From Corynebacterium qintianiae (GTDB lineage Bacteria; Actinomycetota; Actinomycetes; Mycobacteriales; Mycobacteriaceae), in contig NZ_CP064955.1 in the NCBI RefSeq assembly GCF_011038645.2, positions 248,001 through 312,000 on the forward strand: DNA of 64,000 nt, written 5' to 3'. Made by a program: the position numbers and the translations under genes. The notes under the pieces are model-generated. The model made no database searches and was not told the DNA's origin. It saw nothing but the letters and a program-made list of their open reading frames with translations. Below, in pieces: positions 35,355-50,743 of this stretch; within the stretch, counting starts at the first letter, position 1, and every line of letters begins with the position of its first letter.

Positions 35355-37757
35355 ATGAGAAGCAAGATCCTCGCCGCAGCCTTTACCGCTGCCTTCGCCT
35401 GCGCCGGTGCACCAGCGGTCGCGCAGGCGCAGGAAGCAACCGGCCCTGTCTCGCCTGCTTTGACGGCCACCGGCCACAAGCCCGGGAAAGTCGGGTACGG
35501 TTTCGTCCTTCCGGAGGACACCACGTACAAGACCGTCGACGGGGACACCGTCAAGCATCCCTGCGCCGGCCGCAAAGTGATCTACCAGTCGCACAACGAT
35601 GCCTTGTACGGCACCCGCATCAACGGCGACAAACTCGCCATCATGGCGGTCGACGGCCAGCAGGTGGTCTCCCAGGACTCGCTCTGCTACCGGCTCGCCC
35701 GAGACGCCAATGCCGCAGGCCAGGAAGTCTCGCGGATGGTCATTCCTGAGACGATGCCGTTCTTAGGCACACCCGGTGACACCGTGTGGGTCGCGCCGCA
35801 GTTCATTCCGTTCGCGGATCAGTGGCGCCCCCTCTGGTCCGGTATCGGTGCGTTCGATCCGGCCCACGAAGCCAACCCGGTTCCGACCAATTTCACGGAC
35901 GAAAAATTCCACTTCGACTTGCAAAAAATCGACGGGCCCGGGGACGTCAACGTCTTCTTCAAGAAGTGGAACAACACCGCCGACCGCGTCTTCAGTAGTA
36001 ACGAAGCGCAATACCAGTCTTTCACCTACAAGGTTGGCGCCCACGGCCACTTCAACTGGACGTTCTCCAAACCAGGCATCTACGCTCTGACCTGGCAGGG
36101 TCGCGCCGAACTCACCGACGGGGGTCAGGAACTTACCGAGCCGATTACGCAGTACTGGCTTGTCGGCGATGATCCGGACGTGGGGTTCAAAAACGGCACC
36201 ACCAAAAACCTGAACCCGGTGACGCAGTATGTGGACGGCACCGCGCCTTCCTCACCTGCGCCTTCCTCTCCCGCGCCGTCTCCGTCCGCGAGCCTGAAAC
36301 CGTCTCCCAGCCCCAGCCCCAGCCCGAGTCCCAGCCCGAGCCCCGAACCGAACCCTTCCTTACCGCCGGTCACTACACCGGAAACGACCGAGCCCGCTGA
36401 CTCGAAACGCTGTGATGCGGAAGCCGCTCTGAGAACCAAGCCTGAAGCGTTCATTCAAAAAGGGCACATGGACCTGGCGCTCGAAGATGCGGCCGGAAAG
36501 ATGCAGGCTCGACTTCACGACGACAGCGACACGAGCAATCCGGTTTCGCGTCAAAGCGGAACTTTCCTCTTCGAAGTGCCGGACGGAGCGAAAACGGATG
36601 TCCCCGCCAACCTCGGAGGGTCATTCCTCGGCGGTTACCCCTCGATCTGGGTCCTTCCGCAGGCCCAGGATTTCAGCCTCCCCTGGCTCGGATTCTCCAC
36701 CACGGGGTTGAAGCCGGACAGTCTTAAAGAAGGCACGAAAGCCATTGTGACGATGGAGGACGTCACCGGGCCCGGACGGATCATGGCCTGGCACGAAGGA
36801 ATTGCCGGCCTGGAGAAGGAGCTGGATTCGGACGACCCGACAGCATCTTTACCCTACGAGTTCAATGCCCACGACCACTTAGCGTTCGCATTTACCGAGG
36901 CGGGGCTCTACGCAGCCACCTTTGTGTACACCGGCACGACGAAGGATGGCCAGCCATTCCGTGAAGAGCTCCGGTCGAGCTTTGCTGTCGGTTCGAACGC
37001 GATCGGTACAGCGCATACCCACAAGAAGGACGGGTACGCCAACTTGGGTAGCGGTGATGACTGCACCGGGGACGTCAACCGCCCGTCCAACGACTCTGTT
37101 CCGGGCGCGCTGACCAAGGGCCTCAAGGAGATCGAAGGCGCCATTGTCAAGCTTGACAAAGATGCTGGCCCTCTCTTCACCCAGCTGCATAAGAAAGATG
37201 CCTCGGAAACACCCGGCGCCGCGGCAGTTTCGACGCCCGTTGCTCAACCATCACAACCTGCTCGTGCATCCGTGTCAGGTAACACGGGAAGTGGCGCGAG
37301 CCAATCCTCGATCCCGGCGGCGACCTCCGCACCAGCGTCCGCCCCGGCGGGCGGTTCGGGTGGCGCGTCCGGAGGCGGGGGCGGTGCACCTGCGGCAGTA
37401 CCCAATAGTTCAGTCAGCTCTGGCAGCGGCGCAGACGTTCCGGCCCCGGCGGATGGGGCAGGGGCCGCTGACGCGCCCGCAGAAGAAGTCGCGGATGCTG
37501 GCGCAGAGGCGGGTGCGGCAACGGGCAGCGGCGGGATCATTTCCTCCATCGACGGCAACGGCCCTGGGTCCAAGCCCCAGCAGTACGAGGCTGCATCCCA
37601 GGGGATTACCGCCGGCGGCTTCTGGGCAGGGTTGACCTTCGGCATCGGAGCGATGGCGCTGATCGGCGGGTGTGTGCTGTTCGCAGCTGCGTGGCGGGCG
37701 TTGAAGCAAGTGCGATCAAAAGACGCCGATTTGGTGGCGACCCAGCCGATCGGCTAG
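35355..37757 (+). CDS. Large ABC-transporter-associated surface protein with two anchor-type domains
   Basis: An 800-residue exported protein (signal peptide 1-27, ending AVAQAQ). Domain 1 (about 35-290) contains PGDTVWVAPQFIPF and GAHGHFNWTFSKPGIYALTW. A Pro/Ser linker (about 295-345) consists of repeated Ser-Pro pairs. Domain 2 (about 350-590) has KGHMDLALEDAAGKMQARLHDDSD, WVLPQAQDFSLPWLGFST and NAHDHLAFAFTEAGLYAATF, then HTHKKDGYANLG. A low-complexity Ala/Gly/Ser/Pro region (620-750) spans the wall. A single helix near 757-780 and a short tail end it. It fits the anchored-repeat wall family (TIGR03773, from memory). Last gene of the operon; the rplJ promoter overlaps its end. Confidence 0.85.
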   Translation: MRSKILAAAFTAAFACAGAPAVAQAQEATGPVSPALTATGHKPGKVGYGFVLPEDTTYKTVDGDTVKHPCAGRKVIYQSHNDALYGTRINGDKLAIMAVDGQQVVSQDSLCYRLARDANAAGQEVSRMVIPETMPFLGTPGDTVWVAPQFIPFADQWRPLWSGIGAFDPAHEANPVPTNFTDEKFHFDLQKIDGPGDVNVFFKKWNNTADRVFSSNEAQYQSFTYKVGAHGHFNWTFSKPGIYALTWQGRAELTDGGQELTEPITQYWLVGDDPDVGFKNGTTKNLNPVTQYVDGTAPSSPAPSSPAPSPSASLKPSPSPSPSPSPSPSPEPNPSLPPVTTPETTEPADSKRCDAEAALRTKPEAFIQKGHMDLALEDAAGKMQARLHDDSDTSNPVSRQSGTFLFEVPDGAKTDVPANLGGSFLGGYPSIWVLPQAQDFSLPWLGFSTTGLKPDSLKEGTKAIVTMEDVTGPGRIMAWHEGIAGLEKELDSDDPTASLPYEFNAHDHLAFAFTEAGLYAATFVYTGTTKDGQPFREELRSSFAVGSNAIGTAHTHKKDGYANLGSGDDCTGDVNRPSNDSVPGALTKGLKEIEGAIVKLDKDAGPLFTQLHKKDASETPGAAAVSTPVAQPSQPARASVSGNTGSGASQSSIPAATSAPASAPAGGSGGASGGGGGAPAAVPNSSVSSGSGADVPAPADGAGAADAPAEEVADAGAEAGAATGSGGIISSIDGNGPGSKPQQYEAASQGITAGGFWAGLTFGIGAMALIGGCVLFAAAWRALKQVRSKDADLVATQPIG
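36241..36360 (+). repeat. Ser-Pro coding microsatellite
   Basis: Repeated six-base units AGCCCC/AGCCCG/AGTCCC encode a run of Ser-Pro pairs in the linker of the large surface protein, preceded by repeats reading CCTTCCTCACCTGCG-like. Because units are multiples of three, copy changes would alter linker length without frameshift. Confidence 0.75.
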
Positions 37758-37760
37758 GCT
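37731..37760 (+). promoter_or_regulatory. Probable rplJ-rplL promoter
   Basis: TTGGTG at 37731-37736 and TAGGCT at 37755-37760 with an 18-base spacer, overlapping the end of the upstream gene. It would start a leader of about 220 bases before rplJ. Confidence 0.45.
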
Positions 37761-37766
37761 CACGAA

Positions 37767-37989
37767 CCGAAGTTTGAACGGGGAGAAATATCCCCGAGCT
37801 CAAGTTTCACCGAAGACCGTCGGTCACTCGTCACAGAGTCGAAGGTTTCCCCTCCAGGGAACGGCCCACGCAGGAGAAACGAGGCCTACGTCGTGGCGCC
37901 CCGTGCTTCTGCACGGGGCGCTTTCGTCGTTAAGCGATCGTGCTCCGGGCGGATTGTAGGACGTTAATTATTGGAAGGAGGCGTGTGTC
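37767..37989 (+). ncRNA. L10(L12)4-binding mRNA leader (autoregulatory)
   Basis: The 232-base gap before rplJ contains the pattern ACCGAAGACCGTCGGTC, followed by stems and ACGCAGGAGAAACGAGGCC, which resembles actinobacterial L10 leaders. A small hairpin CGGGGA/TCCCCG lies at 37779-37796. The leader ends in a strong terminator-type hairpin (37896-37927). In this class the L10-L12 complex binds the leader to repress its own synthesis. Confidence 0.6.
37896..37927 (+). terminator. Strong hairpin in the rplJ leader (attenuator candidate)
   Basis: An uninterrupted 11-bp stem GCGCCCCGTGC/GCACGGGGCGC around TTCT, followed by TTTCGTCGTT. Its position inside the leader, 63 bases before rplJ, suggests attenuation rather than simple termination of the upstream operon, though it could do both. 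Confidence 0.75.
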
Positions 37990-38511
37990 ATGGCAAACCC
38001 GAAGAACACTGCTGAGCTTGCCGCTCTCAAGGACAAGTTCCAGGAGGCGAGCTCCATCGTCCTCACCGAGTACCGCGGACTGACCGTTGGTCAGCTGCAG
38101 GAGCTGCGCGGTGAGCTCGGTTTCGATGTCGAGTACCACGTCGCCAAGAACACCCTCGTCAAGATCGCCGCAAGCGAGAATGGCATGGAGGGTCTCGATG
38201 AACTTCTGACTGGCCCGACCGCCGTCGCCTTCATCAAGGGCGAGGCAGTCGATGCTGCCAAGATCATGAAGAAGTTCAACAAGGCTCACGACGCGTTCGT
38301 GATCAAGGGCGGTTACATGGACGGCAACGTCCTGTCCGCCGACCAGGTTGACGCCATCGCTGAGATGGACAACCGCGAGACCACCCTCGCCAAGATCGCA
38401 GGCGCTTTCCAGGGCTCCTTGGCCAAGGCTGCCGGCCTGTTCCAGGCTCCGGCATCCAAGACTGCCCGCCTCGTCGCTGCACTGCAGGACAAGCAGGGCG
38501 AAGCCGCTTAA
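37990..38511 (+). CDS. rplJ: 50S ribosomal protein L10
   Basis: 173 residues with LTEYRGLTVGQLQELRGELGFDVEYHVAKNTLVKIA at the N terminus (rRNA binding) and a C-terminal helix ending AARLVAALQDKQGE-like that carries L12 dimers. AAGGAGG lies ten bases before the ATG. Forms the ribosomal stalk base with L11 and L7/L12, encoded next. Confidence 0.97.
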   Translation: MANPKNTAELAALKDKFQEASSIVLTEYRGLTVGQLQELRGELGFDVEYHVAKNTLVKIAASENGMEGLDELLTGPTAVAFIKGEAVDAAKIMKKFNKAHDAFVIKGGYMDGNVLSADQVDAIAEMDNRETTLAKIAGAFQGSLAKAAGLFQAPASKTARLVAALQDKQGEAA

Positions 38512-38575
38512 GCGCACCCAGCTACACCCAACACCACAGGTCGCGTAAGCGGCCACCGAAAGAAAGGAAGCCACA

Positions 38576-38965
38576 ATGGCTAAGCTGTCTAAGGACGAGC
38601 TCATTGAGCAGTTCAAGGAAATGACCCTCATCGAGCTTTCCGAGTTCCTGAAGGAATTCGAGGAGGTCTTCGACGTCACCGCTGCTGCTCCGGTTGCAGT
38701 CGCCGCTGCGGGCGCACCGGCCGGCGGCGAGGCTGCCGCTGAGGAGGAGAAGGACGAGTTCGACGTCATCCTCGAGAACGCTGGCGACAAGAAGATCGGC
38801 GTGATCAAGGCTGTCCGCGAGATCGTTTCCGGCCTGGGCCTGAAGGACGCCAAGGAAATGGTCGAGGGTGCACCGAAGGCCATCCTCGAGGGCGCCAACA
38901 AGGACGACGCCGAGGCTGCGAAGACCAAGCTCGAAGAGGCAGGCGCAACGGTTACCCTCAAGTAA
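38576..38965 (+). CDS. rplL: 50S ribosomal protein L7/L12
   Basis: 129 residues: an N-terminal dimerisation segment ([29 protein letters not shown]), an Ala/Gly-rich hinge and the C-terminal domain [37 protein letters not shown] that recruits translation GTPases. AAAGGAAG lies just upstream. A strong terminator follows. Confidence 0.98.
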   Translation: MAKLSKDELIEQFKEMTLIELSEFLKEFEEVFDVTAAAPVAVAAAGAPAGGEAAAEEEKDEFDVILENAGDKKIGVIKAVREIVSGLGLKDAKEMVEGAPKAILEGANKDDAEAAKTKLEEAGATVTLK

Positions 38966-38985
38966 TCCTGCCGCTTCAACGAGTA

Positions 38986-39019
38986 AGCTCCCCCACCGCT
39001 TTCGGTGGGGGAGCTTTTC
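38986..39019 (+). terminator. Rho-independent terminator of rplJ-rplL
   Basis: AGCTCCCCCACCG and CGGTGGGGGAGCT pair over 13 bp around CTTT, followed by TTTCGC. It also faces the convergent SDR gene and may work in both directions. Confidence 0.93.
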
Positions 39020-39043
39020 GCTTGTCGACGCCCTGCTGAAACG

Positions 39044-39835
39044 TTAGCCCACGAGAATCTTCGTCATGGCCCGCTTGAGAATGTCGGGGGAGAAGTCGGC
39101 CAGGCCCTTGAGGATCTTGTCAGGGACACTGACACCGTGGTGGACCATGAGCTTCTGGTAGAAGCTCGGGTCATCGAAAATCTTCTGCGCGACCTCGGCG
39201 ACGTCGGCAGCCTCGAGGCGGACACCGAGCGTGCGGACGGAGCGGGCGTTGACTTCGGAGACCTTGGTCTTGGCCCACAGGGGTGCCAAGTCGTGGACGC
39301 GGATCTTGTCTTTCGCCCATTCGAGGCTCATGGCCTCCGTGAAACCCTTGACGTAGAACTTGGAGGCGGAGTAGGTGGAGATTTCCGGTTGCCCGTAGAT
39401 AGCGGAGGCCGAGCCCATGGAGACCATGACGGAACCCTTGGTGCGCTTCAGGTACGGGTGGCAGGCGCGTGCGCCGTAGGTGACACCGATGCAGTTGATG
39501 TCGATGATCCACTGGATGCGGTCGGGGTCCTGCTCGTGAATCGGGCCGTCGATGATCACGCCGGCGTTGTTGAAGAAAGCGTCGAGCTGGCCACCGGTGT
39601 GGGAGGTGAAGTCTTTGAGCGCATTCTCCCAGTCGTCCCACTTCCGCACGTCAAGACGGCCGGTGATGAGCTGGCCCTCCTCTAGGTCGAGGTCATGGTG
39701 CCATTCGGTTTCCGCGACGTCGTAGACGCCGACGACCCATCCGTTCTCCAGCATCCGCTTCGCGGTCTCCATGCCGATTCCGGATGCTCCGCCGCTAATA
39801 AAAATTGATTTCTTTCGATTGAGTGTTTTTTCCAT
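39044..39835 (-). CDS. Short-chain dehydrogenase/reductase
   Basis: A 263-residue classical SDR. The cofactor motif SGGASGIGMETAKR is at residues 11-24, NNAG near 88, a serine in MVSMGSASAIYG near 135, and the catalytic pair Tyr/Lys in STYSASKFYVKG near 152-156. The ATG at 39835 is chosen; an upstream frame to 39928 overlaps the divergent aldehyde dehydrogenase. The aspartate in VYDVAE after strand 2 points to NAD preference. Substrate unknown; the divergent layout with the aldehyde dehydrogenase suggests alcohol-aldehyde-acid oxidation. Confidence 0.88.
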   Translation of the reverse strand: MEKTLNRKKSIFISGGASGIGMETAKRMLENGWVVGVYDVAETEWHHDLDLEEGQLITGRLDVRKWDDWENALKDFTSHTGGQLDAFFNNAGVIIDGPIHEQDPDRIQWIIDINCIGVTYGARACHPYLKRTKGSVMVSMGSASAIYGQPEISTYSASKFYVKGFTEAMSLEWAKDKIRVHDLAPLWAKTKVSEVNARSVRTLGVRLEAADVAEVAQKIFDDPSFYQKLMVHHGVSVPDKILKGLADFSPDILKRAMTKILVG

Positions 39836-39854
39836 AAAACAAACTATAGATGTA

Positions 39855-39865
39855 GTGACGGTCAC
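39855..39865 (+). promoter_or_regulatory. Palindrome in the SDR/aldehyde dehydrogenase divergent region
   Basis: GTGAC-G-GTCAC lies almost centrally in the 80-base gap between the divergent starts. The spacing is too short for a GlxR site. It may be an operator of a local regulator controlling both genes. Confidence 0.45.
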
Positions 39866-39915
39866 ATGTATATGGTTATGGGGTAGAAATCTCAATCCGG
39901 AAGAAAGAGCACAAA

Positions 39916-41415
39916 ATGTCTCAGGCAATTGCCCCCGAGCGCACCATGACCGACATCATCAATCCGGCGACCGGTGAAGTAATCACCACGGTTCCGGCCC
40001 ACACCAAGGAAGAGACGAAGGTGGCCTTCGAAAAGGCTCGCCGCGCGCAGAAGCGGTGGGCGAAGACCAGCTTCCGCCAGCGCCGCAAGATCTTTCTCAA
40101 GCTGCACAACCTCGTGATCGACAACCGAGAGCGCATCATGGACACGATCCAGGACGAGAACGGCAAGAACCGCCTGAGCGCGCTCGAAGAAGTTTTGGAC
40201 GTCGCCCTGACCTCGCGCCACTACGGCTACCGCGCCGAAAAGCTTCTCAAGCCGAAGGGTCGCCGTCCCGTCATGCCAGTTCTCACCTCCACCCGTGAGG
40301 AGTACGCACCGAAGGGCGTTGTCGGAATCATCGCCCCGTTCAACTACCCGCTTTCCCTGACGGTCTCCGATGCCATCCCGGCGATGCTCGCCGGGAACAC
40401 GGTCGTGCTCAAGCCGGATTCGCAGACCCCGCTCTCCGCTCTGCTTGGCGCGGAGCTGCTCGCCGAGGCGGGGTTGCCGGAGGGCGTATTCAACGTTGTC
40501 ACCGGGCGCGGATCTGAGGTCGGCCAGGCGATCATGCAGGAGTGCGACTACCTGATGTTCACCGGCTCCACCGCGACAGGACAGTCCCTGGCGGAGCAGG
40601 TCGCGCCCCGGCTGATCGATTACTCGATGGAGCTCGGCGGAAAGAATCCCCTCATCGTCGCCGACGACGCCGATGTCGATCGTGCCGTCGCCGGCGTGTG
40701 GCCCGCGTGCTTCGGCAATTCCGGCCAGCTGTGTATCTCCATCGAGCGCATCTACGTCCATCGCAGGGTCGCTGACGAGTTCATCCCCAAGTTTGTCGAC
40801 CGCGTCAACCAGATCAAGGTCGGTGGCGGCCGCGGCTGGGACAACGACATGGGCTCGCTCATCTCCGTCGAGCACGCCGACACGGTGGAGAAGTTCGTCA
40901 ACGACGCCGTGGAGAAAGGGGCCAAGGTGCTCACCGGCGGCAAGCGTCTGCGCGAGCTTGGCGACGCCTTCTACGCCCCGACCGTGCTCACCGACGTCCC
41001 GGAATCGGCGGACCTGCACCGCGGAGAAGTATTTGGCCCGGTTGTGTACATCGAGATCGTCGATTCCAACGACGAGGCCGTGCGCCGCGCCAACGACACG
41101 GATTACGGTCTCAACTCCTCGGTGTGGGCGAAGCCGTCGACAGGCAAGAAAATCGCTTCCAAGCTGGAGAGCGGCACCGTCAACATCAACGAAGGGTACG
41201 CACCCGCGTGGTCGGCGATCGACGCGCCGATGGGCGGCTGGAAAACCTCGGGAGTGGGCCGGCGCCATGGTGACGGAGGCATGACCAAGTACACGGAGTC
41301 CCGCAATGTGACCCAGACGCGTTTTATGAACCTGGTCAACAACGGCATCCGCAGCGACATCTGGGCTACCGCGCTGGCGACGTCGCTCAAACTCGGCCGC
41401 GACATCCTGCGATAG
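39916..41415 (+). CDS. gabD2: Aldehyde dehydrogenase, probable succinate-semialdehyde dehydrogenase
   Basis: A 499-residue NAD(P)-dependent aldehyde dehydrogenase. The fold markers are IIAPFNYPLSLTVSDAIPAMLAGNTVVLKPD near residue 138, FTGSTATG near 215, catalytic Glu in MELGGKNPLIV near 237, and the catalytic Cys in NSGQLCISIERIYV near 275. The N-terminal TDIINPATGEVITTVP and overall similarity resemble the GabD2 branch of mycobacteria and corynebacteria. The gene symbol is by family likeness; other semialdehydes are possible. Divergent from the SDR. Confidence 0.85.
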   Translation: MSQAIAPERTMTDIINPATGEVITTVPAHTKEETKVAFEKARRAQKRWAKTSFRQRRKIFLKLHNLVIDNRERIMDTIQDENGKNRLSALEEVLDVALTSRHYGYRAEKLLKPKGRRPVMPVLTSTREEYAPKGVVGIIAPFNYPLSLTVSDAIPAMLAGNTVVLKPDSQTPLSALLGAELLAEAGLPEGVFNVVTGRGSEVGQAIMQECDYLMFTGSTATGQSLAEQVAPRLIDYSMELGGKNPLIVADDADVDRAVAGVWPACFGNSGQLCISIERIYVHRRVADEFIPKFVDRVNQIKVGGGRGWDNDMGSLISVEHADTVEKFVNDAVEKGAKVLTGGKRLRELGDAFYAPTVLTDVPESADLHRGEVFGPVVYIEIVDSNDEAVRRANDTDYGLNSSVWAKPSTGKKIASKLESGTVNINEGYAPAWSAIDAPMGGWKTSGVGRRHGDGGMTKYTESRNVTQTRFMNLVNNGIRSDIWATALATSLKLGRDILR

Positions 41416-41462
41416 CAGGCGGCAACCTGCAAGGGGTCGGACATGCGATACAATCGGCCACC

Positions 41463-42437
41463 ATGCTTCCCAAGTCCCGAATTCTGGCGGCCCTCCTCAC
41501 AGGTCTCGGCATCGCCTTGATCGTCGGAGGGCTGCTGGCACCCCGCTTCCTGATCGGGGACGGCCGGCTCCCGCTGGACTTGGAGCACACCACGTGGACA
41601 ATGTCCGACCCCGCCGGTTCCTACGAGGGGCAGACCCAGCCAGTCACGCGTCAGCTCCACATGGAGATCCAGAACCCCTCTAATAGCGACACCGCGAGCG
41701 TGCGGGTGGGGGAGACCCTGCGCGCGGGGACGTCGGAACGCGACTTTGACAACCTGGTCTCGGCCGGAACGTGGACTTTTTCCATGGACCGGGTCTCCGG
41801 AGAACCGACGGGGCCCTTAAAACTGTCCAACGTCATGATTCTCCCCGAAACCGAGGTCGCCGAGACAGGACCGTGGCTGAAACTTCCGGCCGGCGCCCAG
41901 CAGACTACCTACGAAGTGTTCGATTCCGCGCTTCGCGGCACCGCGCCGGCGGCATTTACCGGCGAGGAGGAGATCGCGGGCCGGACTGTTTACCGCTACA
42001 AACAGGCGGTGGCACCCACCAACCTCGCGCTGCGATACGCCGACATGCGCAACACTAAGACGCAGGTGGATGAGGAAGGCAACCAGACTCGCTCGTTCCT
42101 GTTCTACTCTGCCACCCGCGAGTTGTTGGTGGACCAGGTCTCCGGTCTTGTCGTCGGGATGAACGAGGACGTGGACTATTATTACGCCGGCGCGGACGGT
42201 AAACGGGTCGAAGACGTGTTGCGCTACGCGGGGGAGATGCCGCGCGAGCAGACCGCGGCGATGGTCGAACAGCTCGCAGGTGTGTTCTCTCAGGGGCAGT
42301 CGCGCACCGTGTCGGCGGCCGTCATGTCGGCCGGCGCGGTACTGACGCTGATCGGGCTCATTGGGGCGCTGCGGCCGGGACGTCGGCAAAACCGCAGGAA
42401 CTCTGCAGCGGCGGAGTCGCCCGGCGCGCCACGATAG
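41463..42437 (+). CDS. PorA-family (DUF3068) membrane protein
   Basis: A 324-residue protein with an N-terminal helix (ILAALLTGLGIALIVGGLLAP), a large outer domain starting with DGRLPLDLEHTTWTMSDP, and a second helix near residue 283-305. This is the DUF3068 layout, annotated in databases as PorA family; channel function is not established here. The last 15 codons (RRNSAAAESPGAPR) are supplied by a copy of the dispersed 29-bp repeat, so the natural C terminus may have been altered. No terminator seen before rpoB. Confidence 0.8.
   Translation: MLPKSRILAALLTGLGIALIVGGLLAPRFLIGDGRLPLDLEHTTWTMSDPAGSYEGQTQPVTRQLHMEIQNPSNSDTASVRVGETLRAGTSERDFDNLVSAGTWTFSMDRVSGEPTGPLKLSNVMILPETEVAETGPWLKLPAGAQQTTYEVFDSALRGTAPAAFTGEEEIAGRTVYRYKQAVAPTNLALRYADMRNTKTQVDEEGNQTRSFLFYSATRELLVDQVSGLVVGMNEDVDYYYAGADGKRVEDVLRYAGEMPREQTAAMVEQLAGVFSQGQSRTVSAAVMSAGAVLTLIGLIGALRPGRRQNRRNSAAAESPGAPR
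42389..42417 (+). repeat. Single copy of the 29-bp repeat inside the PorA-family gene
   Basis: Identical over 29 bases (AAACCGCAGGAACTC to GGCGGAGT) to the cores of the array at 9594-9790, in the same orientation. It is preceded by GTCGGCA where the array has GTCGGTAGT. Confidence 0.95.
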
Positions 42438-42740
42438 TGCGATGGGCGGCGGCGGGGTGGTAGAGTTCCCCGCGACGGCGGATCCTGTGCACCGACGGTG
42501 TTCAGGAAACAAGCGCATGTCTTTACAACCCGGGGACGATGGTATAAAGTCAATCGTTGCGCTGGAAGCCGTCTCTAGTCGCGCTGAAGAGCCTTGCCCG
42601 TCATTTTGCAAAAGATGATTTGACAAGGCGACTTTGTGCATTTCAGGGGGCGGGACTTCCACAGCTGACCGAATGCTAATTTATCCAGCGGAAACCCCGG
42701 ATTTGCCCCGACTGAGCAGATGCCGCAAGGACCGCGTGAG
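42438..42740 (+). promoter_or_regulatory. rpoB leader region with candidate promoter
   Basis: 303 bases with no gene. A good -10, TATAAA, lies at 42543-42548 within TGGTATAAAG (extended -10 like), with TTTACA at 42522-42527 as a weak -35 (15-base spacing). A TTGACA at 42620-42625 has no matching -10. The leader would be about 185 bases. No clear attenuator hairpin was identified. Confidence 0.5.
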
Positions 42741-46241
<3,501 letters not shown>

Positions 46242-46314
46242 ACGCCAACGAACGCAACGCAAGAAACTATCCACACCGATCCTCCCCACGAGGGGGAGGT
46301 GAAAGGGAATTTAC

Positions 46315-50313
<3,999 letters not shown>

Positions 50314-50326
50314 CTCGCGCAAGAAT

Positions 50327-50372
50327 CAGGGCCTGATTCCGATCTCGCATCGGGGTCAGGCCCTTGTTTTTG
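50327..50372 (+). terminator. Terminator after rpoC
   Basis: CAGGGCCTGA pairs with TCAGGCCCTTG across a loop that itself contains CGAT/ATCG, followed by TTTTTGG. Confidence 0.8.
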
Positions 50373-50743
50373 GCTCAGGTGCTCGACGCCCGCGCCCATA
50401 TACGAGCAAACACTTGCTTCCGTCTGCTCCAAAACAGGGTTGAGCATGTGAAAGGGCTCGCTCGCCCCCTCTGTATCGAGTCTGGCAGCCCAGCCAACGC
50501 GGATGGATCTCGGGGATTCCAGCCCGGATTTGCTTCTACGAACCGGCGTCCTGTAACGTCCATACGGATTTCGCGCGCACGCACTGTGCGAAGCGAAACT
50601 TGAATCCCCCGTGTCCCCCGCGGTTGGTGGTTCGCGCAGACGGAAGGGCCCCGAAAAAGAGCCCCCATTTTTGCGTGTTCAGCCACTGACGCACCGGCAC
50701 AATGAAAAACGTCACTGACCTTTAGAGATACGAAGGACTGTTA
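50373..50743 (+). other. Gene-free stretch before rpsL
   Basis: About 370 bases. Two short open frames here (50375-50686 minus, 50364-50603 plus) have no recognisable product and no ribosome-binding site. The stretch should hold the rpsL promoter and leader, but I see no hexamer pair good enough to place it. A direct repeat CACTGAC occurs at the end of the region (around 50683 and 50714). Confidence 0.5.

Noticed and set aside
50364..50686. Two short open frames between rpoC and rpsL
   Set aside because: No ribosome-binding sites and no recognisable domains; they lie in the terminator and leader region.
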